A program made the translations under genes and the position numbers. A model generated the notes under the pieces. It saw only the letters and a program-made list of their open reading frames with translations, searched no databases and was not told the DNA's origin. Below, piece by piece: positions 1-14,324 of a stretch of DNA of 64,000 bases (position 1 is its first letter; each line of letters begins with the position of its first letter). This DNA is from Sorghum bicolor (lineage: Eukaryota; Streptophyta; Magnoliopsida; Poales; Poaceae): NCBI RefSeq assembly GCF_000003195.3, contig NW_018396407.1, positions 89,238-153,237 of the forward strand, read 5' to 3'.

Positions 1-3000
1 AACTCCTAGATGACGTGTGTCGTATGGAATCTTGCTTCGGTCCGTTTGTAGACATTGTAAGTTTTAGTTCAAGATAGGTGCACGATTTGCATGGAACATA
101 CCATATGCTCAGAAATCAATTCGGATGCACCAGATCGAACTCCTAGATGACATGTGTCATATGGAATCTCACTTCGGTCCGTTTAGAGACAATGTTAGTT
201 TCCATGCAAGATAGGTGCAAGATTTGCACATAATGCAGCATAGGCTAAGAAACCATTTTGGACGCACCCGATGGTACTCCTAGGTAAAAGGCTCAAGTGA
301 AAGCTCGGTTTGGTCTATTTGGAGATAGTGCTAATCTTGATGCAAGATAGATGCACGGTCTGCATGGAACGTACCATATGCTTAGAAATTAATTTGGACA
401 CACCTGATAGAACTCCTTGATGACGTGTGTCATATGGAATCTCGCTTTGGTGTGCTTAGAGACAGTATCAGTTTCGGTGCAAGAAATCTGCACGATTTGT
501 GCCTACTGCACCGAAGTCTAAGAAACCATTTTTTAGCACCTGTTGGTACTCCTAGGTGAAGAGGCTCAAGTGGAGTCTTTGTTCGGTCTGTTTAGAGATA
601 GTGCTAATCTTAATGCAAGATAGGTGCACGATTTGCATGGCACATACCATATGCTCAGAAATCAATTTGGACGCACCAGATCGAACTCCTAGATGACATG
701 TGTCATATGGAATCTCACTTCGGTCCGTTTAGAGACAGTGTTCAGTCTGTTTGGAGATAGTGCTAGCCTTGAAGCAAGATAGGTGCACGGTTTGCATGGA
801 AAATACCAAACGTTTGGAAATAAATCTAGACACACATGATGGAACTCCTAGATAACATGTGTCATACGAAATCTTGCTTCGGTCTATTTGGAGACAATGT
901 TAGTTTTGATGCAAGATACTTGCATAGTTTGTGCCTAATGCACCATAGTCTAAGAAACCATTTTTGACGCACCTGTTTGTACTCCTAGATGAAGAGGCTT
1001 AAGTGGAAGCTCGGTTTGATCTGTTTGGAGATAGTGCTAATCTTCATGCAAGATAGGTGCATGATTTGCAAGGAACATACCATATGCTTAGAAATCAATT
1101 TAGACGCAGCCAATAGAACTCCTAGATGACGTGTGTCATAAGGAATCTTGCTTCGGTCCATTTGGAGACAGAGTTAGTTTCGGTGCAAAATATGTGCAAG
1201 GTTTGCAACTAATGCACCATAGTCTAAGAAACCATTTTGGAAGCACCTGTTGGTACTCCTAGGTGAAGAGGCTCAAGTGGAAGCTCGGTTCAGTCTGTTT
1301 GGAGATAGTGCTAATCTTGATGCAAGATAGGTGCATGATTTGCAAGGAACATACCATATGCTTGGAAATCAATCTGGACGCAAATGATGGAACTCCTAGA
1401 TGACTTGTGTCATATGGAATCTTGCTTCGGTCCTTTTGTAGACATTGTATGTTTTAGTGCAATATAGGTCCACAGATTGCGCCTAATGCACCATAGTCTA
1501 AGAAACCATTTTGGACGCACTATTTGGTACTCCTGGGTGAAGAGGCTCAAGTGGAAGCTTGGTTCGATCAGTTTGTAGATAGTGTTAATCCTTATGCAAG
1601 GTAGGTGCATGGTTTGCATGGAACATACCATATGCTTAGAAATCAATTTGGATGCACCCGATGGAACTCCTTGAGGACGTGTGTCATATGGAATCTCGCT
1701 TCGGTCCATTTGGAGACATTGTTAGTTTTGGTGCAAGATAGGTGCATAGTTTGCACCTAATGCACCATAGTCTAAGAAACCATTTTGGACGCACTTCTTG
1801 GTACTCCTAGGTGAAGGGTCTCAAGTTGATGCTCGGTTCGGTCTGTTTGGACATAGTGCTAATCTTGATGCAAGATAGGTGCACGGTTTGCATGGAACAT
1901 ACCAAATGCTTGGAAATCAATCTAGACGCAGATGATGGAACTCCTAGATGACATGTGTCATACAAAATCTTGCTTCGGTATGTTTGGGGACAGTGTTAGT
2001 TTCGGTGCAAGATAGGTGCAAGGTTTGCACATAATGCAGCATAGGCTAAGAAACCATTTTGGACGCACCCAATGGTACTCCTAGGTAAAAGGCTCAAGTG
2101 AAAGCTCGGTTTGGTATATTTGGAGATAGTGCTAGTCTTGATGCAAGATAGATGCGCGTTCTGCATGGACCGTACCATACGCCTAGAAATTAATTTGGAC
2201 ACCTGATAGAACTCCTTAATGACGTGTGTCATATGGAATCTAGCTTTGGTGTGTTTAGAGACAGTATTAGTTTTGGTGCAAGATATGTGCACGGTTTGCA
2301 CCTAATGCACCAATGTCTAAGAAACCATTTTGGAAGCACCTGTTGGTACTCCCAGGTGAAGAGGCTCAAGTGGAGGCTCGGTTCGGCCTGTTTAGAGATA
2401 GTGTTAATCTTGATGCAAGATAGGTGCACGATTTGCATGGAACATACCATATGCTCAGAAATCAATTTGGACGCGCCACATGGAACTCCTAGATGACATG
2501 TGTCATATGGAATCTTACTTTGGTCCGTTTAGAGACAGTGTTAGTTTTGGTGCAAGTTAGATGCACGGTTTGCACCTAATGCACCATAGGATAAGAAACC
2601 ATTTTGGATACACCCGATGGTACTCCTAGGCAAGGGGCTCAAGTGAAAGCTCAGTTTCGTCTGTTTGGAGATAGTGGTAATCTCGATGCAAGATAGATGC
2701 ACGGTTTTTATGGAACATACAATATGCTTAGAAATCAATTAAAATGCACCTGATATAATTCCTTTATGATGTGTGTTATATGGAACCTTGCTTCGCTTCG
2801 TTTAGAGATAGTGTAAGTTTTGGTAGAAGATATGTGCACGGTTTACGCCTAATGCACCGTAGGCTAAGAAACCATTTTAGACGCACCCGATGGTACTCGT
2901 AGTTGAAGAGGCTCAAGTGGAGGCTCGATTTGGTCTGTTTGGATATAGTGCTAATCTTGATGCAAGATAGTTGCATAGTTTGCCATGGAACGTACCATAT

Positions 3001-6000
3001 GTGAAGAAATCAATTTGGATGCACCCAATAGAACTCCTATATAATGTGTGTCATATGGAATCTCGCTTCGGTCTGTTTAGAGACAATGTTAGTTTCAGTG
3101 CAAGATAGGTGCATAGTTTGTCCCTAATGCACTATAGTGCAAGATAGGTGCACGGTTTGCATGGAACATACCATATGCTTGGAAATCAATTTGGATGCAC
3201 CTGATGGAACTCCTTGATGACGTGTGTCATATGGAACCTCGCTTTGGCCTGTTTAGAAATAGTGTTAGTTTCGGTGCAAGATATGTGCATGGTTTGCGCC
3301 TAATGCACCATAGTCTAAGAAACCATTTTGGAAGCACCTGTTGGTACTTCGGTGAAGAGGCTCAAGTGGAAGCTCGGTTTGATCTATTTGGAGATAGTGC
3401 TAATCTTGATGCAAGATAGATGCACGGTCTGCATGGAACGTACCATATGCTTAGAAATTAATTTGGACACACCCGGTAGAACTCCTTGATGACGAGTGTC
3501 ATATGGAATCTCGCTTTGGTGTTCTTAGAGATAGTATTAGTTTTGGTGCAAGATATGTGCATGGTTTGGGCCTAATGCCCCAAAGTCTAAGAAACCATTT
3601 TGGAAGCACCTGTTGGTACTCCTAGGTGAAGAGGATCAAGTGGAGGCTTGGTTCGGTCTGTTTAGAGATAGTGGTAATCTTGATGCAAGATAGGTGTACG
3701 ATTTGCATGGAACATACCATATGCTCATAAATCAATTTCGACGCACCAGATGGAACTCCTAGATGACATGTGTCATATGGAATCTCACTTCGTTCCATTT
3801 AGAGATAGTGTTAGTTTCGATGCAAGATAGGTGCACAGTTTGCACCTAATGCACCATAGGATAAGAAAACCATTTTGGACGCACCTGATGGTACTCAAGT
3901 GAAAGCTCGGTTTGGTCTGCTTGGAGATAGTGCTAATCTTGATGCATGATAGATGCACGGTTTGCATGGAACATACGATATGTTCAGAAATCAATTAGGA
4001 CGCACCTGATATAACTCCTTAATGATGTGTGTCATATGGAATCTTGCTTCGGTTTGTTTAGAGACAGTGTTAGTTTTGGTAGAAGATATGTGCACGGTTT
4101 ACGCCTAATGCACCATAGGCTAAGAAACCATTTTAGACTCATCCGATGGTACTCGTAGTTGAAGACGCTCAAGTGGAGGCTCAATTTGGTCTATTCGGAT
4201 ATAGTGCTAATCTTGATGTAAGATAGTTACACGGTTTGCATGGAACGTACCATATGTTAAGAAATCAATTTGGACGCACTCAATGGAACACCTAGATGAC
4301 GTGGGTCATATGGAATCTCGCTTCGGTCTGTTTGGAGACAATGTTAGTTTCGGTGCTTGATATGCATAGTTTGTCCGTAATGCACTATAGTCTAAGAAAC
4401 CATTTTTGACGCACGTGTTTGTACTCCTAGATGAAGAGGCTCAAGGTTTATTTGGAGATAGTGCTAATCTTGATGCAAGATAGGTGCAAGGTTTGCATGG
4501 AACATACCATATGCTTGGAAATCAATTCGGATGCACCCGATGGAACTCCTTTATGACGTGTGTTATATGGAATCTCGCTTTGGTCTGATTAGAAACAGTG
4601 TTAGTTTTGATGCAAGATATGTGCATGGTTTGCGCCTAATGCACCATAGTCTAAGAAACCATTTTGGAAGCACCTATTGGTACTTTTGATCTGTTTGGAG
4701 ATAGTGCTAATCTTGATGCAAGATAGGTGCATGATTTGCAAGGAACATACCATATTCTTAGAAATCAATTTGGACACACCCAATGGAACTCCTAGATGAC
4801 GTGTGTCATATGGAATCTTACTTCGGTCCAATTGTAGACATTGTAAGTTTTAGTGCAAGATAGGTGCATAGTTTGCGACTAATGCACCATAGTCTAAGAA
4901 ACCATTTTGGACGCACTATTTGGTACTCCTAGGTGAAGAGGCTGAAGTGGAAGCTTGGTTTTGTTAGTTTGGAGATAGTGCTAATCCTTATGCAAGGTAG
5001 GAGCATGGTTTGGATGGAACATACCATATGCTTGGAAATCAATTTGGATGCACCCGATGGAACTCCTTGATGACGTGTGTCATATGGAATCTCGCTTCGG
5101 GCCATTTGGAGACATTGTTAGTTTCAGAGCAAGATAGGTGCACAGTTTGCACCTAATGCACCATAGTCTAAGAAACCATTTTGGACGCACTTGTTGGAAC
5201 TCCTAGGTGAAGGGGCTCAAGTGGAAGCTTGGTTCGGTCTGTTTCGAGATAGTGCTAATCTTGGTGCAAGATAGGTGCACGGTTTCCATGGAACGTACCA
5301 AATGCTTGAAATCAATCTGGACGCACATGATGGAACTACTAGATGACATGTGTCATATGAAATCTTGCTTTGGTCTGTTTGGACACTGTGTTAGTTTCGG
5401 TGCAAGATAGGTGCAAGGTTTGCACATAATGTAGCATAGGCTAAGAAACCATTTTGGACGCAACCGATGGTACTCCTAGGTAAAAGGCTTAAGTGAAAGC
5501 TCGGTTTGGTCTATTTGTTGATAGTGCTAATCTTGATGCAAGATAGATGCACAGTCTGCATGGAACGTACCATATGCTTAGAAATTAATTTGGACACACC
5601 CGATAGAACTCCTTGATGACGTGTGTCATACAGAATCTCGCTTTGGTGTGCTTAGAGACAGTATTAGTTTTGGTGCAAGATATGTGCACGGTTTGGGCCT
5701 AATGCACCAAAGTTTAAGAAACCATTTTGGAAGCACCTGTTGGTACTCCTAGTTGAAGAGGCTCAAGTGGAGGCTCGGTTCGGTCTGTTTAGAAATAGTG
5801 CTAATCTTGATGCAAGATAGGTGCACGGTTTGCATGGAACATACCATATGCTTGGAAATCAATTTGGATGCACCCGATGGAACTCCTTGATGACGTGTGT
5901 CATATGGAATCTCGTTTTGGTCTGTTTAGAAACAGTGTTAGTTTCGGTGCAAGATATGTGCATAGTTTGCACCTAATGCACCAAAGTCTAAGAAACCATT

Positions 6001-9000
6001 TTGAAAGCACCTGTTGGTACTCCTAGTTGAAGAGGCTCAAGTGGAAGCTCGGTTTGATCTGTTTGGAGATAGTGCTAATCTTGATGCAAGATAGGTGCAT
6101 GATTTGCAAAGAACATACCATATGCTTGGAAATCAATTTGGACGCACCCAATGGAACTCCTAGATGACGTGTGTCATATGGAATCTTGCTTCGGTCCGTT
6201 TGCAGACATTGTAAGTTTCAGTGCAACATAGGTGCACAGTTTGTGCCTAATGCACCATAGTCTAAGAAACCATTTTGGATGCACTATTTGGTACTCTTGG
6301 TGAAGAGGCTCAAGTGGAAGCTTGGTTCGGTTAGTTTGGAGATAGTGCTGATCCTTATGCAAGGTAGGTGCGTGGTTTGCATGGAACATACCATATGCTT
6401 CGAAATCAATTTGGATGCACCCGATGGAACTCCTTGATGATGTGTGTCATATGGAATCTTGCTTCGGTTCATTTGGAGACATTGTTAGTTTTGGTGCAAG
6501 ATAGGTGCACAGTTTGCTCCTAATGCAGCATAGTCTAAGAAACCACTTTGGACGCACTTGTTGGTACTCCTTGGTGAAGGGGCTCAAGTGGACGCTCGGT
6601 TCGATCTTTTTGGAGATAGTGCTAATCTTGATGCAAGATAGGTGCACGGTTTGCATGGAACATACCAAATGCTTGGAAAACAATCTGGACGCACATGACA
6701 GAACTCCTAGATGACGTGTGTCATACGAAATCTTGCTTCGGTCTGTTTGGAGACAGTGTTAGTTTCAGTGCAAGATCGGAGCAAGGTTTGCACATAATGC
6801 AGCATAGGCTAAGAAACCATTTTGGACGCACCCGATGGTACTCCTAGGTAAAAGGCTCAAGTGAAAGCTCGCTTTGGTCTGTTTAGAGACAGTGTTAGTT
6901 TTGGTGCAAGATAGGTGCACAGTTTGCACCTAATGCACCATAGGATAGGAAACCATTTTGGACGCACCCGATGGTACTCCTAGGTCAAGGGGCTCAAGTG
7001 AAAGCTCGGTTTGGTCTATTTGGAGATAGTGCTAATCTTGATGCAAGATAGATACACGGTTTGCATAGAACATACGATATGCTTAGAAATCAATTAGGAT
7101 GCACCTGATATAACTCCTTGATGATGTCTGTCATATGGAATCTTGGTCCGGTTAGTTTAGAGACTATTAGTTTTGGTAGAAGATATGCGCTCGGTTTACG
7201 CCTAATGCACCATAGGCTAAGAAACCATTTTAGTTCACCTGATGGAACTCGTACTTGAAGAGGCTCAAGTGGAGGCTCGATTTGGTCTGTTCGGATATAG
7301 TGCTAATCTTGATGCAACATAATTGCACAGTTTGCATCAAACATACCATATGTTATGAAATCAATTTGGACGCACACAATGGAACTCCTAGATGATGTCT
7401 GTCATATGAAATCTTGCTTCTGTCTGTTTGGAGACAATGTTAGTTTTGGTGCGAGATAGGTGCATACTTTGTGCCTAATGCACCATAGTCTAAGAAACCA
7501 TTTTTGACGCACCTATTTGTACTCTTAGATGAAGAGGCTCAAGTGGAAGCTCGGTTCAGTCTGTTTGGAGACAGTGCTAATCTTGATGCAAGATAGGTGC
7601 ACGGTTTGCATGGAACATACCATATGCTTGGAAATCAATTTGGATGCACCCGATGGAACTCCTTGATGACGTGTGTCATATGGAATCTCGCTTTGGTCTA
7701 TGTAGAAATAGCGTTAGTTTCGGTGCAAGATATGTGCATGGTTTGCGCCTAATGCACCAAAGTCTAAGAAACCATTTTGGAAGCACCTGTTGGTACTTCG
7801 GTGAAGAGGCTCAAGTGGAAGCTCGGTTTGATCTGTTTGGATATTGCTAATCTTGATGCAAGATAGGTGCATGATTTGCAAAGAACATACCATATGCTTA
7901 GAAATCAATTTGGACGCACCTAATGGAACTCCTAAATGACGTGTGTCATATGGAATCTTGCTACGGTCCGTTTGTAGACATTGTAAGTTTCAGTGCAACA
8001 TAGGTGCACAATTTGCGCCTAATGCACCATAGTCTAAGAAACCATTTTGGATGCACTATTTGGTACTCTTGGTGAAGAGGCTCAAGTGGTGGCTCGGTTC
8101 GGTCTGTTTAGAGATAGTGCTAATCTTGATGCAATATAGGTGCACGATTTGCGTGGAACATACCATATGCTCATAAATCAATTTGGACGCACCAGATGGA
8201 CCTCCCAGTGGAGGCTTGGTTCGGTCAGTTTGGGGATAGTGCTAATCCTTATGCAAGGTAGGTGCATGGAACATACCATATGCTTGGACATCAATTTGGA
8301 TGCACCCGATGGACCTCCTTGATGACGTGTGTCATATGGAATCTCGCTTCGGTCCATTTGGAGACAATGTTAGTTTTGGTGCAAGATAGGTCCACAGTTT
8401 GCACCTAATGCACCATAGTCTAAGAAACCATTTTGGATGCTCGGTTGGGTCTATTTGGACATAGTGCTAATCTTGATGCAAGATAGGTGCACGGTTTGCA
8501 TGGAACATACCGAATCCTTGGAAATCAATCTCGATGCACATGATGGAACTCCTAGATGACGTGTGTCATACGAAATCTTGCTTTGGTCTATTTGGAGACA
8601 ATAACAGTTTTGGTGTAAGATAGGTGCAAGGTTTGCACATAATGCAGCATAGGCTAAGAAACCATTTTGGACGCACCTGATGGTACTCCTAGGTAAAAGG
8701 CTCAAGTGAAAGCTTGGTTTGGTCTATTTGGAGATAGTGCTAATCTTGATGCAAGATAGATGCACAGTCTGCATAAAACGTACCATATGCATAAAAATTA
8801 ATTTGGACACACCCGATAGAACTCTTTGATGACGTCTGTCATATGAAATCTCGCTTTGGTGTGCGTAGAGATAGTATTAGTTTCAGTGCAAGATATGTGC
8901 ACAGTTTGCGCCTAATGCACCAAAGTCTAAGAAACCATTTTGGAAGCACCTGTTGGTACTCCTAGGTGAAGAGGCTCAAGTGGAGGCTTGGTTCAGTCTA

Positions 9001-9052
9001 TTTAGAGATAGTGCTAATCTTGATGCAAGATAGGTGCACGATTTGCATGGAA
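1..9052. repeat. Centromeric satellite block 1 (137-bp CEN38-like monomers)
   Basis: Continuous head-to-tail tandem array. Two subunit types alternate, both close to 137 bp: type A carries GTGTGTCATATGGAATC and type B carries AGATAGTGCTAATCTTGATG. Both share a strongly conserved TGCAAGATAGGTGCAC core. Monomers diverge by point changes and small indels, and a few junctions skip part of a monomer. There is no gene here; the short open frames are satellite translations. The window opens inside the array. It ends abruptly at 9052, within a type B monomer, against the CRM-like element. The CEN38 identification is from remembered repeat length and dimer structure, not a search. Confidence 0.93.
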
Positions 9053-9375
9053 GGACCAGCATGGTACCACCGTCGAATGATTTCTCAACTTGCTTTTGTA
9101 ATTAACATCGTGCTAGTTGTACCTTGTTTTTAGCCCACCTATAGCTCCACATATTCTACAGCTTGACAGGTCTTGTGGCTACGACACTAATACACTTCGT
9201 TCCATTGCTGCAGACTTGTCGGTAGCTGACACCTCGTGTTGAGCAAGGTAAGAATTGGTAAGAACTTGTCTAACAGGTTGAGAGTGAGCGCCTTATTGTA
9301 GCTACATCCTAATAGCTGTAGGGCTTCTATTTCTTCACATATTTTCTTGTTTCCACTGTTTTTTTAAAAAAAACC
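9053..9375 (+). other. Untranslated leader of CRM-like element 1
   Basis: 323 bp of unique sequence between the satellite and the gag start codon. I see no LTR terminus or primer-binding site, so the deletion that removed the 5' LTR also took the start of the leader. A short T/A-rich stretch precedes the ATG at 9376. Confidence 0.55.
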
Positions 9376-10700
9376 ATGTTAGAAACAGAGGAAGTCAACA
9401 AGATTCTGCAATCACCTCGCACTAAGGGCATCATACAACATTTTGGAAGGCAAGTGAAGCTACACATAGAGGGGCTTGATAACGACTTGTAGGTGATGAA
9501 TGAAAAGCTAGGGAAGTTGGAGGCCACACAGATTGCCTCTAATGATAAGCTTACAAAGGTGGAGGCAGCTGTCGCTAATGTGGATAAAAGTCTTGTTCCG
9601 CTTCTCAAGCGTTTTGATGATTTCCACACAATGGATAAAGAGAAGCATAAGGAAGAAAAGGAGGAAGAACGAGTGGACAACAAGTATGATGATGATTACA
9701 CTGCTGGTACTGAACGGGATGATCAAGACACTCGTGATCGACGTCGCCTACATCACAACCGTAGATGTATTGGTGACCACCACCGACGTGAGGTACACAA
9801 TAATAATGATGCTTTCAGTAAGATTAAATTTAAAATACCTCCTTTTGATGGTAAATATGATCCCGATGCTTACATTACTTGGGAGATTGCTGTTGATCAA
9901 AAGTTTGCATGTCATGAATTTCCTGAGGATACTCATGTTAGGGCTGCTACTAGTGAGTTTACTGATTTTGCCTTAGTTTGGTGGATAGAACATGGAAAGA
10001 AGAATCCTAATAACATACCTCGAGATTGGAGTGCATTGAAGAGAATCATGTGGGCTAGATTTGTTCCTTCTTACTATGCACGTGATTTGTTACATAAGTT
10101 GCAGCAATTGAGATAAGGTGCTAAAAGTGTAGAAGAATATTATCAGGAATTACAAATGGGAATGCTGCGATGTAATTTAGAGGAGGAAGAGGAACCTGCT
10201 ATGGCTAGATTTTTGGGTGGGTTAAATCGTGAAATTCAGGACATTCTTGCTTATAAAGAATATACTTATGTTGTTTCATCTTGCTTGTAAAGCCGAAAGG
10301 GAAGTGCAGGGAAGACGTTCTAGCACTAGGTCTAACGTTTCTGCAGGGAAATCAATATCATGGCAACAACGCACATCTAATTCCATGTCAGGTCGTGCAT
10401 CTCCCAAAGCTGATCATCGGCGCCACCACCTTCTTCCAATGACAAACAACGTGATTCATCCATAAATTCAGCAACCAAACCACTCCCAAAACTAGCTGCT
10501 AGTGCCTCTTCGGTTGCTTCCACAGGAAGAACAAGGGATATGCAATGTCATCGATGCAAGGGCTACAGACATGTGCAGTGTGATTGTCCCAACAAGCGTG
10601 TTTTGGTGGTTAACGCTGATGATGGGTATTCCTCTGCTAGTGATTTTGTTGATGATACACTTGCATTGCTTGCGGCTGACCATGCAGGTAGTGAAGAATA
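9376..10700 (+). pseudogene. gag: gag of CRM-like element 1 (broken)
   Basis: Gag forms the virus-like particle and packages element RNA. The start is ATG 9376 (MLETEEVNKILQ). An in-frame TAG at 9490-9492 interrupts the frame after 38 codons, where the local context suggests an original CAG. The frame then runs through a coiled, charged N-terminal region and the capsid-like core (KIPPFDGKYDPDAYITWE near 9830-9890, WWIEHGKK near 9980). It meets a TAA ending at 10116, probably from CAA. Frame changes follow near 10265 and 10420. A C-X2-C-X4-H-X4-C zinc knuckle lies at about 10543-10585 (CHRCKGYRH). With at least two stops and two frameshifts, it cannot produce a full protein. Confidence 0.82.
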
Positions 10701-12622
10701 TTTAGAAGAACACATTGATGCCAGCGATGTAGATCGCTATGAGAGTCTCATTGTGCAGCGTGTGCTTAGCCCACAAATGCAGAAAGCGGAACAAAAATCA
10801 GCGACACACATTGTTCCAAACAAAGTGTGTCATCAAAGAGTGTTCGTGCCGCATAATCATTGATGGAGGAATTTGCAACACCTTGGCTAGGTGTGAAATG
10901 GTGGAGAAGCTTGCGCTTACCACCAAGCCACATCCACACCCACATTATATTCAATGGCTGAACAATAGTGGTAAGGCAAAGGTAACTAGACTTGTGAGAG
11001 TCAACTTCACCATTGGATCATATAAAGATGTGTGAATGTGATGTTGTGCCTATGCAAGCTTGTAATATTCTGCTAGGTAGACCTTGGCAATTTGATAGGG
11101 ATTCCATGCATCATGGTAGAACAAATCAATACTCCTTCCCGTTCCATGATAAAAAAATTATGTTGCACCCTATGTCGCCTGAAGCTATTATGCAAAGTGA
11201 TGTTGCTAAAGCTGCAAAAGCTAAATGGGAGAGAAATACAAATGCCAAATCTGTTGCTAAGAAGAAAGATGAGATAAAATTAAAAGGCACATGTTTGCTT
11301 GCTACTAAATCCGATATTAATGAGTTCAATGCTTCTACATCTATTGCCTATGCTATGGTATGCAAGGATGCTTTGATTTTAATTTCAGATATGCAGCATT
11401 CTTTGCCTCCTGCTGTTGCTAACATTTTGCAGGAGTATTTTGATGTTTTTCCAAGTGAGATACCAGCGGGGCTGCCTCCTATACGCAGAATTGAGCACCT
11501 TATTGGTTAGTATACGATCATGCAATCTTACCTAACCATGCACCACTACTAGCGCTAAATCCGGAGGAAACAAAATAAATCCAGCGACAAGTGCAACAAA
11601 CTACTCAACAAAGGTTATGTACATGAGTCTCTTAGTCCTTGTGCTGTTCCGGTTATTCTGGTGCCTAAGAAAGATGGAACATGGCGTATGTGTGTCGATT
11701 GTAGGGCTATTAATAATATCACCATTCGATATCGACACCCTATTCCCCGTTTAGATGATATGCTTGATGAATTGAGTGGTGTTGTTGTGTTTTCCAAAGT
11801 TGATTTGCGTAGTGGGTACCATCAGATTCGTATGAAATTGGGAGATGAATGGAAAACTGCTTTCAAAACTAAATTTGGCTTATATGAGTGGTTAGTAATG
11901 CCGTTTGGATTAACTAATGCTCCCAGTACTTTCATGAGACTAATGAACGAGGTTTTGCGAGCTTTCGTTGGAAAATTTGTTGTAGTCTATTTTGATGATA
12001 TATTGATTTACAGCAAATCTATGGATGAACATCTTGATTATTTACATGTTGTTTTTAATGCTCTATGTGATGCACGTTTATTTGGTAACCTTGAGAAGTG
12101 CATGTTTTTCACCGATCGAATGTCTTTTCTTGGCTATGTTGTGACTCCACAGGGAATTGACGTTGACCAAGCCAAGGTGGAAGCTATACAGGGATGGCCT
12201 ATACCAAAGACTATCACCCAGGTGCGGAGTTTCCTAGGACTTGCTGGATTTTATCGCCGTTTTGTGAAGGATTTTAGCACCATTGCTGTACCATTGAATG
12301 AGCTTACAAAGAAGGGAGTGCCTTTTGAATGGGGTAAAGCACAAGAGAAATCTTTTAACATGTTGAAAGATAAGCTAACTCATGCACCTCTCCTACAACT
12401 TCCTGATTTTAATAAGACTTTTGAGCTTGAATGTGATGCTAGTGGAGTTGGTTTGGGTGGTGTTTTGTTACAAGAGGGTAACCTATGCATATTTTAGTGA
12501 GAATTGAGTGGGCCTGTCTCAATTATCTACTTATGATAAAGACTTTGGCTCTTGTCGACATTAGAGACATGCACATATTGTGCCAAGGACAGCTGTGCAT
12601 ACTTTCCAATGCCTTTTTTTTC
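10701..12622 (+). pseudogene. pol: pol of CRM-like element 1: protease, reverse transcriptase, start of RNase H
   Basis: The protease carries the plant gypsy motif IIDGG near 10857 and ends with ILLGRPWQFD near 11070. It is split by frame changes near 10840 and 11030. The RT runs openly from 11661 to about 12480, with the first catalytic Asp in [11 protein letters not shown] (codon 11802-11804) and the FDD box at 11991-11999 followed by ILIYS. The connection region [17 protein letters not shown] and the first RNase H Asp ([10 protein letters not shown] near 12433) follow. Single-base losses after 12478 break the frame, and the sequence then enters an assembly gap. It was part of one gag-pol polyprotein and is now non-functional. 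Confidence 0.86.
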
Positions 12623-13218
12623 NNNNNNNNNNNNNNNNNNNNNNNNNNNNNNNNNNNNNNNNNNNNNNNNNNNNNNNNNNNNNNNNNNNNNNNNNNNNNN
12701 NNNNNNNNNNNNNNNNNNNNNNNNNNNNNNNNNNNNNNNNNNNNNNNNNNNNNNNNNNNNNNNNNNNNNNNNNNNNNNNNNNNNNNNNNNNNNNNNNNNN
12801 NNNNNNNNNNNNNNNNNNNNNNNNNNNNNNNNNNNNNNNNNNNNNNNNNNNNNNNNNNNNNNNNNNNNNNNNNNNNNNNNNNNNNNNNNNNNNNNNNNNN
12901 NNNNNNNNNNNNNNNNNNNNNNNNNNNNNNNNNNNNNNNNNNNNNNNNNNNNNNNNNNNNNNNNNNNNNNNNNNNNNNNNNNNNNNNNNNNNNNNNNNNN
13001 NNNNNNNNNNNNNNNNNNNNNNNNNNNNNNNNNNNNNNNNNNNNNNNNNNNNNNNNNNNNNNNNNNNNNNNNNNNNNNNNNNNNNNNNNNNNNNNNNNNN
13101 NNNNNNNNNNNNNNNNNNNNNNNNNNNNNNNNNNNNNNNNNNNNNNNNNNNNNNNNNNNNNNNNNNNNNNNNNNNNNNNNNNNNNNNNNNNNNNNNNNNN
13201 NNNNNNNNNNNNNNNNNN
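12623..13218. other. Assembly gap (596 N)
   Basis: Unresolved bases fall in the RNase H to integrase part of CRM-like element 1. Open frames spanning it are artefacts of N translation. Confidence 1.
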
Positions 13219-14129
13219 ACTGATGATGCTACCATATTGCTGATTTGTTCTTTCGAGAAATTGTTCGCTTACATGGTGTGCCCAACACAATTGTTTCTGA
13301 TCATGATGCTAAATTTCTTAGTCATTTTTGGAAGACTTTGTGGACAAAATTGGGGACTAAACTTTTATTTTCTACTACATGTCATGCCCAAACTGATGGT
13401 CAAACTGAGGTTGTGAATAGAACTTTGTCAACCATGTTAAGAGCTATTTTAAAGAAAGAACATTAAAATGTGGGAAGAATGTTTGCCTCATATTGAATTT
13501 TCTTATAATCGATCGTTGCATTCTACTACAAAAATGAGCCCGTTTTAGTTTGTTTATGGTTTGTTGCCTCGAGCTCCAGTAGATTTAATGCCTTTGCCAT
13601 CTTCTGAAATAGTAAATTTTGATGCTACTAAGCGTGCTGAATTGATGTTGAAACTGCATGAAACAACAAAGCAAAACATAGAGCATATGAATGCTAAGTA
13701 TAAGCTTGTGGGTGATAAAGGAAGAAAGGAATTAAAATTTGAACCTAGAGACTTAGTTTGGTTGCATTTGAGAAAAGATAGATTTCCTAAACTACGCAAA
13801 TCCAAATTGTTACCTAGGGCTGCAGGACCGTTTAAAGTGCTAAAGAAAGTTAATGACAATGCATTGAGCTTAAATTGTCTGTAGATTTTGGTGTTAGTCC
13901 CACATTTAACATTTCAGATTTGAGGCCATATTTGGGAGAAGAGGATGAGTTTCAGTCGAGGACGACTCAAATGCAAGAAGGGGAGAATGATGAGGACATC
14001 AACGGCGATGCATCCACACCGCCGACACCAATACCTATTGCTGGTCCACTTACTTGTGCTCGTGCTCGTCAACTTAATCATCAAGTGAGTTCCTTCTTAT
14101 GCTCTTGTCCATCTTGTTTAGACCCTTGA
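13219..14129 (+). pseudogene. pol: Integrase C-terminal part of CRM-like element 1
   Basis: After the gap the core resumes with the stretch leading to the second catalytic Asp ([13 protein letters not shown] near 13280-13320) and the catalytic Glu in [11 protein letters not shown] near 13400. Frames shift near 13462 and 13870, and a TAG appears where a glutamate or glutamine is expected in the SPF-FVYGLL stretch near 13545. The C-terminal part has the GPFKVL-KVN-NA barrel region, then VSPTFNISDLRPYLG and the basic tail GPLTCARARQLNHQ, ending at 14129. No chromodomain is visible. Integrase would insert the cDNA; this copy cannot. Confidence 0.84.
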
Positions 14130-14324
14130 AACACGTGCACTTTTGTTTTGATTAGGAACCAAGGAGAAGACCGAAAGGGACAAGGACTCATGTTGGCTGG
14201 ATTCGGACTACAACAAAGCACCAACTTGTGATCGTCACCATGGTTGCATACGGATTCGGATTGGGGTGCTTCAGGACTAGTTGGAAAAGCTTATAAAAAC
14301 TACTTTCATATGAGTCAAATCCCA
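14130..14324 (+). other. 3' untranslated spacer of CRM-like element 1
   Basis: 195 bp between the polyprotein stop and the LTR start. The purine-rich stretch GGAGAAGACCGAAAGGGACA near 14163 is the only polypurine-like segment and is not adjacent to the LTR. The equivalent spacer exists in the second copy. Confidence 0.5.

Noticed and set aside
3195..3419. Recurrent 60-100 codon open frames such as the one with MHLMELLDDVCHMEPRFG
   Set aside because: The same frame recurs wherever the satellite dimer recurs and runs across A/B boundaries. The 137-bp unit shifts frame each monomer, so these are satellite translations, not genes.
1..9052. CRISPR-like or minisatellite interpretation of the tandem repeats
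   Set aside because: There are no unique spacers. Monomers are contiguous, 137 bp and alternate in two types, typical of a plant centromeric satellite.
12485..13416. Long open frames of 220-280 codons across the N run
   Set aside because: Most of their length is translated N. Only short flanks are real, and those belong to RNase H or integrase in other frames.
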